Of a stretch of DNA of 23,181 bases, positions 15,622-22,629 are shown piece by piece. A program made the position numbers and the translations under genes. This DNA comes from JBCCTX01 sp039197765 (GTDB lineage: Bacteria; Bacteroidota; Bacteroidia; J057). Location of the stretch: positions 1 through 23,181 of the forward strand of contig JBCCTX010000086.1 in assembly GCA_039197765.1 (NCBI GenBank), in the 5' to 3' direction. The notes under the pieces were generated by a model that saw nothing but the letters and a program-made list of their open reading frames with translations, searched no databases and was not told the DNA's origin. The first letter of the stretch is position 1, and each line of letters starts with the position of its first letter.

Positions 15622-16989
15622 TCAATACACCTGCATAGGGTGTTCTGCCAATTCCTGCTTCATGGTTTCTGGCATAGCATCCAAGACAGGATTCTCAAAG
15701 GGACCATATTTTCTATCCAAATTTTTAGCCTTTTTGCTGATAAATTGAAAGAACTTATGGGCTCGTTTCATCTTCTTGTGCAATTTGACCGGGTCGGCCA
15801 ATGGGGAGGTAGGAAGCTTTTGTCCCATGCTTTTTAACACTCTTCCTATTGGGATCTGTATTTCGCGCTGGAGATGGATAAATTCTGCCATCAATTGAGC
15901 TGCGGGGGAAACCAAGGAACCTATTCCTCCGCGAGGCTGTAGCCATCCGATCAGGTATAAGCCTTTATAATCTTCCATAAAAGAACCTCCATATACTTTT
16001 ACAACACTTCCCTCAGCGCGGTTCAATGCTGGAGGCAAAAAGGGATAAGATAAATGGTATCCAGTGGCTGCAACAATCATATCAAAAGGCTGCCTACTTC
16101 CATCCTCAAATTCCACAAAATTTCCGTCTAAATGGGTAACATTGGGTTTAGGGGCAATCCTTCCATGCTTGATATAGTGTAGAACTTCTGTACTAATCGT
16201 AGGATGTTTGTCAAATATGCGATACCCAGGCTCGGGAATGCCATACCATTTATTTTTTCCCACAGTCAGGCGATAAATAATCTTCATGGTTAATCGCTGG
16301 ACCCATTCCCATCGAGGTAAATGGTTGTAGTCCGACAAATCTGAAAGGGGTATACCCAAAAAGGTCTTGGGGAAAAACCATGCCGGCGTCCGAATACTTT
16401 GACACACCTCATTGCCGATGCGGGCAGCCTCAGAAGCAATGTCGCAAGCAGAATTACCCGCCCCAATCACCAATACGCGTTTCCCGCGAACTTGGTCAGG
16501 ATATTTGTAATCCTTGGAATGGATGAATTCTCCCGCGAATTCTCCTGGGAAGTCCGGCAGTTTTCGATGCCAGTGATGCCCATTGACTACCAATATGCCC
16601 TGATAGCGACGAACTTCCCCATCTTCAAAGCTTACTTCCCAAAGGCTTCCTACTACCGAACGCACATAGACTACCTTCTTCTCGAATTCGATATGATCTC
16701 GTAAGTGAAAGTGATCGGTATAAGCCCTAAAATAGTCCAACATTTGTGGTGCACTGGGAAAATCGGGGTAAGCTTCCGGCATTGGAAACTCAGGGAATTC
16801 GGTCACTTTCTTGGAAGAAATTATATGAGCCGTTTCATATACCCCATGGTACCAGTTCCCTCCTACATCATCATCTGCTTCTACCTGATCATACAGGATT
16901 CCTGCCTCTTGTAAGGCTTTGGCGTAGCCTAGTCCTACAGGGCCAGCTCCTATGATTAGATGTCTACACGTGTAATCTTTCATGGTCAT
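15622..16989 (-). CDS. Flavin-containing monooxygenase (FMO/Baeyer-Villiger-like)
   Basis: 455 residues, usual FMO length. The FAD-binding Rossmann motif is GAGPVG (14-19). The FMO segment GGNWYHGVYETAHIISSKK is at 43-61. The FMO fingerprint F-x-G-x-x-x-H-x-x-x-Y is FAGEFIHSKDY (151-161). The NADPH motif is GAGNSA (176-181), and a later ATG motif is ATGY within VAATGYHLSYPF. The fingerprint ends in Tyr, as in FMOs and N-oxygenases, rather than the Trp of classical Baeyer-Villiger enzymes. Substrates could therefore be amines, sulfides or ketones. No signal peptide is seen, so it is cytoplasmic. The start is ATG 16989 or, two codons later, ATG 16983. A GC-rich hairpin (17001-17014) lies just upstream. 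It is divergent from the SDR gene (131-bp gap). Confidence 0.88.
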   Translation of the reverse strand: MTMKDYTCRHLIIGAGPVGLGYAKALQEAGILYDQVEADDDVGGNWYHGVYETAHIISSKKVTEFPEFPMPEAYPDFPSAPQMLDYFRAYTDHFHLRDHIEFEKKVVYVRSVVGSLWEVSFEDGEVRRYQGILVVNGHHWHRKLPDFPGEFAGEFIHSKDYKYPDQVRGKRVLVIGAGNSACDIASEAARIGNEVCQSIRTPAWFFPKTFLGIPLSDLSDYNHLPRWEWVQRLTMKIIYRLTVGKNKWYGIPEPGYRIFDKHPTISTEVLHYIKHGRIAPKPNVTHLDGNFVEFEDGSRQPFDMIVAATGYHLSYPFLPPALNRAEGSVVKVYGGSFMEDYKGLYLIGWLQPRGGIGSLVSPAAQLMAEFIHLQREIQIPIGRVLKSMGQKLPTSPLADPVKLHKKMKRAHKFFQFISKKAKNLDRKYGPFENPVLDAMPETMKQELAEHPMQVY

Positions 16990-17065
16990 GCTATGTTGTG
17001 CGGGGAACCCCCCGTTGGTTAATAAAAATCAATTTAGTATTCAATTTACCATTAAATTCTATTTT

Positions 17066-17084
17066 TTTGTAAGTTATTTACAAA
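17066..17084. promoter_or_regulatory. Operator-like inverted repeat in the monooxygenase/SDR divergent promoter region
   Basis: TTTGTAA (17066-17072) and TTACAAA (17078-17084) are perfect 7-bp arms with a 5-bp spacer (19 bp in total, the size of many TetR operators). On the - strand it overlaps AATATTTG, a -7-like box for the monooxygenase gene. Nearby is a direct repeat CAATTTA at 17030 and 17042 (12-bp period). The binding protein is unknown; the TetR product encoded 3 kb away is a candidate. Confidence 0.4.
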
Positions 17085-17120
17085 TATTTTTTCTAAATTT
17101 ATTAAAAGATCTTAATAACC

Positions 17121-17951
17121 ATGGAGCTTAAGGGGAAAGTAGCAGTAATTACCGGAGCGGGTTCTGGAATAGGAGCCGCACTAGCCCAAGTCCTTCTAAA
17201 GAAAGGCTGTCATTTGGTCCTAAATGACTATAATGCGTCTAGCCTACATCATACTACCGAGCAATTGAGCCCAGCTGGTGGGCAAATAGTTGCCTCTAGT
17301 GCCTTTGATGTAGCAGACAAAAAGGCGATGTACGACTTCGCAGACTTTGCAGAAAACAGGTTGGGACGTGTCGATCTGCTCATCAACAATGCAGGGGTAG
17401 CTTTGGGAAAGGCCTCTATTGACGAGGTAGACTACCAAGACCTAGAATGGATCATGGGAATCAATTTTTGGGGAATGGTCTATGGGAGTAAAGCCTTTTT
17501 ACCCTTGTTAAAAAAGCGGCCTGAAGCTGCGTTGGTTAATATTTCGAGTGTTTTTGGAATAGCAGGTATTCCCTTTCAAGGACCTTACTGCGCCTCCAAG
17601 TTTGCCATTCGGGGATTTACAGAATCTCTCCGAGCTGAGGCAATCATCCAGTATCCTACCGTTCAGATTCACACTGTACATCCTGGGGGGATAAAGACCA
17701 ATATCGCCAAGAATGCACGGTGGACAGCAGCTAGTGCACAAGACAAGCAAATAGGGACCACAGCGGCAGAAAAGAACCTAATATCTTCCCCCATACATAC
17801 TGCCCAGACCATTGTTAGGGGAATTGAGCGTAAAAAAGGACGAATACTTGTCGGAAATGGGGCGAAAAAAATCGATCGCTTAGTTCGTTGTTTGCCTAGT
17901 GCCTACTCGAAAATCATTGCGAAAGGAATACAAAGGCTCGCTGCGAAATAA
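17121..17951 (+). CDS. Short-chain dehydrogenase/reductase (classical SDR)
   Basis: 276 residues. The NAD(P)-binding motif is TGAGSGIG (11-18), followed by NNAG (89-92), catalytic Ser in NISSVFG (about 142-143), and YCASK with Tyr156 and Lys160. It is a complete classical SDR, soluble and cytoplasmic, that interconverts an alcohol and a ketone or aldehyde. Asp36 after the second strand (LVLNDYN) suggests a preference for NAD(H), though this rule is not strict. The C-terminal 50 residues are basic (IERKKGRILVGNGAKKIDRLVRCLP), as in SDRs that sit beside FMO genes. The start ATG 17121 is directly at the motif MELKGKVAVITGAG. Its divergent arrangement with the monooxygenase suggests shared control and a shared pathway. 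Confidence 0.9.
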   Translation: MELKGKVAVITGAGSGIGAALAQVLLKKGCHLVLNDYNASSLHHTTEQLSPAGGQIVASSAFDVADKKAMYDFADFAENRLGRVDLLINNAGVALGKASIDEVDYQDLEWIMGINFWGMVYGSKAFLPLLKKRPEAALVNISSVFGIAGIPFQGPYCASKFAIRGFTESLRAEAIIQYPTVQIHTVHPGGIKTNIAKNARWTAASAQDKQIGTTAAEKNLISSPIHTAQTIVRGIERKKGRILVGNGAKKIDRLVRCLPSAYSKIIAKGIQRLAAK

Positions 17952-18051
17952 AGGTCTGCGACTTCGGCATTGGCGTATAGCACAAAAGGGCTTTGGTTCC
18001 TACACATCTAGTTCACTATAAGTCATGAGCTACCGATAGAGCGTCCCTACA

Positions 18052-18080
18052 GGATATTTTTCCCAAGGGAAAAAATATCC
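18052..18080. terminator. Bidirectional hairpin between convergent genes
   Basis: GGATATTTTTCCC (18052-18064) is followed by AA and GGGAAAAAATATCC (18067-18080). The arms are complementary except for one extra A. It lies between the 3' ends of the SDR gene (+) and the serine hydrolase gene (-), 4 bp from the latter's stop codon. The T-tracts are inside the stem rather than after it, so it is an atypical terminator or 3'-end stabilising hairpin. Confidence 0.45.
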
Positions 18081-18084
18081 GATG

Positions 18085-19581
18085 CTACTCCTGCTTTGCG
18101 AAGCGTTCAGGTTCCTCAGAAAACTCTATCCGCATTTCCCTTATTTCTCCTCCATCATTAGGGTAAAACCGGATGTAAAATGACGGGGTGTTTTGGTGGT
18201 GCTTTTCGACTACTCTGTTGATAAACGTGTTATACGCTTGGTGCTCCAAAAACATCTTGAACGCTGGGAATTGGATCATGAGCTTTTCATCTTCCTGAAA
18301 CACGTTGGCCACTCCATAGGCCTTTGAGAAATAGTTCCCACAGTATTCCCTTAGGGGACGGGAAGGTTTCTCCACTTCATTGATGGGGGGTAGTTGAGTG
18401 AGTGGGACAATCGCCTCCCCTACCTGGAGGGAATATTCCTTCCAGGGCTTTCGCGTTCTTCCCAACAAGCGATTAATCAGTATATCCTCAACTGCGCTGG
18501 TAAGGTTGTTTGCTGAGCCCTGGTTGGTTAAAATAATGATCCCAATGTTCTTATATGGATACAAACTTATTAGGGAGGTAAAACCCGAAACATTTCCCCC
18601 ATGATTTACCCGATAAAGCCCTTTATACTGATGTACAAACCAGCCATATCCATAGCTGTCGCCTATGAGTTCATATTGCTTATCGAAAGAGAAACTCCCC
18701 CTAATGAGGTTATGCTCGCTAAATGCCTCCTCTAGATAGGCTTTAGGTATGATCTGTTTTTGATCAATCTTTCCCCTGTTTAACAACATTTTCACCCACT
18801 GGGCAAGCTCATCGGAGCAACTGTTTATCGCACCCGATGCACCAGATTCATGCTGATCCTCATATTCTGTTTTGATGACAGAACCTTTAGATACCTTATA
18901 ACCGTAAGCAAAATTTTCATCTGCTTGTAAGGCTGTCAAGGAACAATTGGAACGAACCATTTGTAAGGGGTTGAAAATTTCCTGGTGGATGTTTTCTTCC
19001 CAGGATTTACCCGAAATTTGTGCTGTAATTTCCCCGAGGATAGCATATCCCATATTGCTATAGTCAAAGCGCTCCCTTACTTGACTATTAGGTACCAGAT
19101 ACCTCAAGCGCTGTAAATGCTGCTGAATATCATTCGTAGGAAAGAAAACATGTGCAGCATCCACAACTCCAATTCCTGACCTGTGTGCCAATAAATCTTC
19201 CACCGTAATGAGGGAATTCATTTCCTCGGAAGCAAATTCCAAGTAGGGTATGTATTTCCGCGGTTTATCATGCATGGCTACCTCGCCCTTGCCGACATAT
19301 ACACCGATTAATGAGGAGCTTATCGGCTTAGTAGCTGAAGCAATGGGAAAGAGGGTATTGGGTGTAACAGGGAGTTTTTCTTCAAGATTTCTATATCCGA
19401 AGCCTCGAGACCAAATTAGGCTGTCATTCTCCACTACTGTAATAGACACCCCTACTGTCTGACATTTTTTCATCAAACTATACACTTCCTCTGTTAGCCC
19501 ATCGAATCTTGGATCTCTGTTTTGCCCCTGTAGCTGAGAATAGAGAATAAGGAAAAATAGAAATAAGGATGTTTTTGACAT
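18085..19581 (-). CDS. Secreted serine hydrolase, class C beta-lactamase/PBP4* fold
   Basis: 498 residues. The signal peptide is SKTSLFLFFLILYSQLQGQ (cleavage near residue 20). All three catalytic motifs are intact: S-x-x-K as Ser82-A-T-Lys85 (IASATKP), Y-x-N as Tyr174-S-Asn176 (FDYSNMGY), and H-G-G at 327-329 (VNHGGNVSGF). The catalytic domain ends about residue 375. A C-terminal domain of about 110 residues (from REYCGNYFSKAYG) is a small beta-barrel/lipocalin-like extension common in this group. Such proteins are esterases, D-aminopeptidases or peptidoglycan-active enzymes more often than true beta-lactamases. It lies 181 bp behind the degenerate paralogue, same strand. Confidence 0.9.
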   Translation of the reverse strand: MSKTSLFLFFLILYSQLQGQNRDPRFDGLTEEVYSLMKKCQTVGVSITVVENDSLIWSRGFGYRNLEEKLPVTPNTLFPIASATKPISSSLIGVYVGKGEVAMHDKPRKYIPYLEFASEEMNSLITVEDLLAHRSGIGVVDAAHVFFPTNDIQQHLQRLRYLVPNSQVRERFDYSNMGYAILGEITAQISGKSWEENIHQEIFNPLQMVRSNCSLTALQADENFAYGYKVSKGSVIKTEYEDQHESGASGAINSCSDELAQWVKMLLNRGKIDQKQIIPKAYLEEAFSEHNLIRGSFSFDKQYELIGDSYGYGWFVHQYKGLYRVNHGGNVSGFTSLISLYPYKNIGIIILTNQGSANNLTSAVEDILINRLLGRTRKPWKEYSLQVGEAIVPLTQLPPINEVEKPSRPLREYCGNYFSKAYGVANVFQEDEKLMIQFPAFKMFLEHQAYNTFINRVVEKHHQNTPSFYIRFYPNDGGEIREMRIEFSEEPERFAKQE

Positions 19582-19762
19582 GTATTTGGCAGAATTATTC
19601 GTAAGGTAAGTACCTAACCATGCAACTCAGATTATGATTTTTCCCAAATGATCCGACTAAATCGAAATTTCTTGATCTTTTTTTCCTCTTGGGACTCTGC
19701 GGTAAAAATCTAATGGATGAATAAAACCTTTAGGTTACCTATTGTACATAAATCCCTTCGTG

Positions 19763-21412
19763 TTACAAGGTAAACTTCTTGAAGACGAGATCCCTAATCC
19801 CTGGATTTGATATAAGTATGCCTATAATCTCATCTTGAGCGTTTATTTTTAGAGTCAGCGATTTATACAGTGAGTGTGCAGATACAAATTGCTGCCCATC
19901 CACAGAGTGCAATTCTCTTTCTTCATTCCCGGCCTCCAATACCCAATTCCCATTCTTCCCTTGCTTGATGGATAGCACCAGTGCATGACTTTCACAGAGA
20001 TAGGTCCCACATAGTGAGCTGAGGTCCTGACTTTTCTGTCTGTATGCCGCTACTTTGTCATAGGTATAGGGAACATTTTCTACCATTAGCTGAAGGGAAT
20101 TCCCAATCAAGGTAAAGTAATAGTCCCCGCGAGGAGTTGGCATCCAAAGTTCTTCCTTACTCATGGGATAAAGAGCTTGTTCAGTCCCATAATCTGGCCT
20201 GAAGTAGCGTAAGGTATCATTCTGCAACCTGATTTGCCGATAGTTATAATATATCGGATCGAAATAGGACCCGATTATTTTCTCTTTAAACTCTTCGGTC
20301 AACGCAATGGGACTTCTATTCTCAGGGGCGATTTCGGTGTATTCATCTTCCAAGAGGATATCAGATATTTGCATGCCTAAAAAGCCATTGAAGTATATGC
20401 CATTTTTACTCAATATGACAATGCTCAAATCATATTTGGGAAATCTATATACAGAACTCGCAAAGCCTCCTATTTGGCCGTAGTCCCAAATTTTATTGAC
20501 ACCTCTCTCTTCATGCATGAACTGCTGTCCATAGGTGATCATCCCATCGGGTATTTCAGCAATTTTCTCTTCGCTAAGGAGAATAGGCTCATCCATTTTT
20601 TGCTTGATAGCTGAATTTTGATCTGCCATAAAGGTAAACCAAGTTAGGAGGTCTTCCAGGGTAGTGATCACTCCTACAGGGCCATTGTCATAATGCCCTA
20701 TCATTTGAGGTTCATATATCTCCCCTGATTGGGAGTAGGAGACTATATTGCTTACACGATCGGAATTTGTGAAATAGGTATGCTCCATTTCTAATGGCTT
20801 AAAGATATGTCTTTGGGTAAAAGCATGTAAGTTATCTCCTGTTAGCTTCTCAATAATCCTAGCCATCAGATAGGCCCCTGTTCCTGAAAAGAAAACGCGC
20901 TGGCCAGGAGGATGAAGGTTGTTGAGTTTTCTCGTAAATAACTGGTCGGCATCTGCAGTAGTAAATCTTTCCTCATTTGTAAACCCCATCAAAGACTTCA
21001 ATGCCCAGTATTCCGGCAAACCGTGAGAATGATTCAGTAATTGACGAATAGTAATCCCTCGCAAATCAACCCCTTCCCCAGGTCCCAGGTAGGCAGAGAT
21101 TTCATCCGATAGGCGAATTCGCCCCTCCGCTTCTAAGGTAAGGATAGCATAAGCGGTGAAATGGAGGGCCATATTGCCAAGTCTATAGGGAGTGGGACCA
21201 GGCACTTTACATGTATAGGCCTCAGCGCCAAACTCCTTACCGATCGCTGTATCGCCGCAAATGATTCCATAAGCAATGGGGGGGCCTTGATCAAAAGCGG
21301 AAAATAAATTGTCAATCTGCGTCAACTGACTTTGGCTGAGGGATTGAGCATTGGAACTTGAAAGGGAAAAAAGGCATAAAGGGACACAGAAAAATAGCCA
21401 ACAAGGTTTCAT
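19763..21412 (-). CDS. Catalytically degenerate beta-lactamase-fold protein (predicted pseudoenzyme)
   Basis: 549 residues with a signal peptide (MKPCWLFFCVPLCLFSLSSSNAQ). The overall fold of class C beta-lactamase/PBP4*-type serine hydrolases is clear: RLSDEISAYLGPGEGVDLRGITIRQLLNHSHGLPEYW, HIFKPLEMEHTYFTN, VITTLEDLLTWFTFM. All catalytic motifs are lost. The S-x-x-K position reads Asn80-M-A-Leu83 (RLGNMALHFTAYAIL, where active relatives have GSVSKQFTA). Y-x-N reads Phe175-S-Gly177 (FFSGTGAYLMARII). H-G-G reads Asp310-Tyr-Gly (WDYGQIGGFASS). The reading frame is intact over the full length, so it is kept as a protein, probably for binding or scaffolding. The C-terminal domain is like that of its active neighbour. 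It starts 88 bp behind the membrane AraC regulator gene. Confidence 0.85.
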   Translation of the reverse strand: MKPCWLFFCVPLCLFSLSSSNAQSLSQSQLTQIDNLFSAFDQGPPIAYGIICGDTAIGKEFGAEAYTCKVPGPTPYRLGNMALHFTAYAILTLEAEGRIRLSDEISAYLGPGEGVDLRGITIRQLLNHSHGLPEYWALKSLMGFTNEERFTTADADQLFTRKLNNLHPPGQRVFFSGTGAYLMARIIEKLTGDNLHAFTQRHIFKPLEMEHTYFTNSDRVSNIVSYSQSGEIYEPQMIGHYDNGPVGVITTLEDLLTWFTFMADQNSAIKQKMDEPILLSEEKIAEIPDGMITYGQQFMHEERGVNKIWDYGQIGGFASSVYRFPKYDLSIVILSKNGIYFNGFLGMQISDILLEDEYTEIAPENRSPIALTEEFKEKIIGSYFDPIYYNYRQIRLQNDTLRYFRPDYGTEQALYPMSKEELWMPTPRGDYYFTLIGNSLQLMVENVPYTYDKVAAYRQKSQDLSSLCGTYLCESHALVLSIKQGKNGNWVLEAGNEERELHSVDGQQFVSAHSLYKSLTLKINAQDEIIGILISNPGIRDLVFKKFTL

Positions 21413-21500
21413 AGGAGAATTGTTAAGGGAATACGGATAAGTTCAAATAGCGGAATCCCTATCTTCCTACCCAAAATCAACGCTTGGATTAGGTCCAGAT

Positions 21501-22559
21501 CTATAAATCTGAACCTTTTTCCCTATCCACTTTTCTCTTGAATTGCAGCGGAGTCATCCCCGTTTCATTTTTAAACGCAGTGTAGAAACTAGATTTTGCC
21601 TTAAAGCCACATTCTTCTCCGATGGCCTGAAGGGTGTATTTATCATGGGTTTGGATGAGTTGCTTGACTTTCTCTACCCTGAATTTTCGGATGTAACCTG
21701 AAAAGTTTATGTTGTAGTGTTCATTGAGAACTTGTGAGAGTTGATGCTTGCCCACCCCCATGGCCCGTGAAATATCTTCCAATGTTAGGCTGCTATCCTG
21801 GTACTTTTGTTCCAGCGTGAAATTCAATTGGTCCATTATTCGTTCGGCTTCTGGCGTTAAGATTTCCTTGCCACCGTATTTAGCTTGTGCTGGGTCCAGA
21901 ATATTGATTCGATTGGCCCCCATCAAGAGGAGAAAAATCCAAACATACAGCATAAAAGAAAAGCACAAGGCTCCCATCATGTAGGAGATAAAATGACTCG
22001 ATACATAGGCAAGCCAAATCAGTGATATACCCATAAATAGGGAAATGATCCAGGACTTTTTATTGAAAAAACCCCGCCCTTTCAGCTCTAGCGCGTTTAC
22101 CTGTCTCCAAATCTCTCTTCCTGAAAGCAAGAGATACACAAACCATTGGATATGAATCATGGGGATGAAAATACCTTTCCACTCTACCCGAAAATCTAGA
22201 TAAGGAAAGCGGAAATATATAACGGTTATGATGAGTAAATAGAGAAAAAGTTGAACCCACCAATAGGGAGCCGCTTTCTGGTGAAAGAATTTATATATAT
22301 AAAAGTATAGGAGGGGTCCAATCAGAAAGCAGGCCGAAAGCCCAATTTGTAGGTATACTGCTAAAAGAGGAATGTCTTCAAAGAAATAAAAGATAACCGA
22401 CTTTCCAATTCTGATACTTAAGACGAAGAATAAGCCAGCCAAAAATCTGTTTTGAATGTTATCAGCGGAGGAACGGGACAAAAAGTATATGGATAGAATC
22501 AATGCATTGATTACACCAACGCAGCTAAATAGAAATAGTAGATAGTAGCCTCCTTGCAT
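21501..22559 (-). CDS. Membrane-bound AraC-family transcriptional regulator
   Basis: 352 residues. The N-terminal 220 residues hold about seven hydrophobic segments (YYLLFLFSCVGVINALILSIYFL; FLAGLFFVLSIRIGKSVIFYFF; AVYLQIGLSACFLIGPLLYFYIY; VQLFLYLLIITVIYF; FIPMIHIQWFVYLLL; WIISLFMGISLIWLAYVSSHFI; YMMGALCFSFMLYVWIFLLLM). The C-terminal about 100 residues are an AraC/XylS DNA-binding domain with two helix-turn-helix units (LTLEDISRAMGVGKHQLSQVLNEHYNINFSGYIRKFRVEKV, then TLQAIGEECGFKAKSSFYTAFKNETGMTPLQFKRK). This layout is common in Bacteroidota. The membrane part probably senses a signal and the DNA-binding domain stays tethered. The two serine-hydrolase-fold genes follow on the same strand and are likely targets or operon partners. 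Confidence 0.92.
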   Translation of the reverse strand: MQGGYYLLFLFSCVGVINALILSIYFLSRSSADNIQNRFLAGLFFVLSIRIGKSVIFYFFEDIPLLAVYLQIGLSACFLIGPLLYFYIYKFFHQKAAPYWWVQLFLYLLIITVIYFRFPYLDFRVEWKGIFIPMIHIQWFVYLLLSGREIWRQVNALELKGRGFFNKKSWIISLFMGISLIWLAYVSSHFISYMMGALCFSFMLYVWIFLLLMGANRINILDPAQAKYGGKEILTPEAERIMDQLNFTLEQKYQDSSLTLEDISRAMGVGKHQLSQVLNEHYNINFSGYIRKFRVEKVKQLIQTHDKYTLQAIGEECGFKAKSSFYTAFKNETGMTPLQFKRKVDREKGSDL

Positions 22560-22629
22560 AATGTGTTCGGCTGGTGTTTACGGGTTATAGGTTGTACATC
22601 TTCTATCCCCATTTTGTTCTCTCCTTCTT

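Noticed and set aside
21492..21515. Imperfect hairpin GGTcCAGAT/ATCTGaACC at the AraC stop codon
   Set aside because: Only a 5-bp core plus 3 bp after a mismatch, with no T-run on the - strand; too weak to call a terminator.
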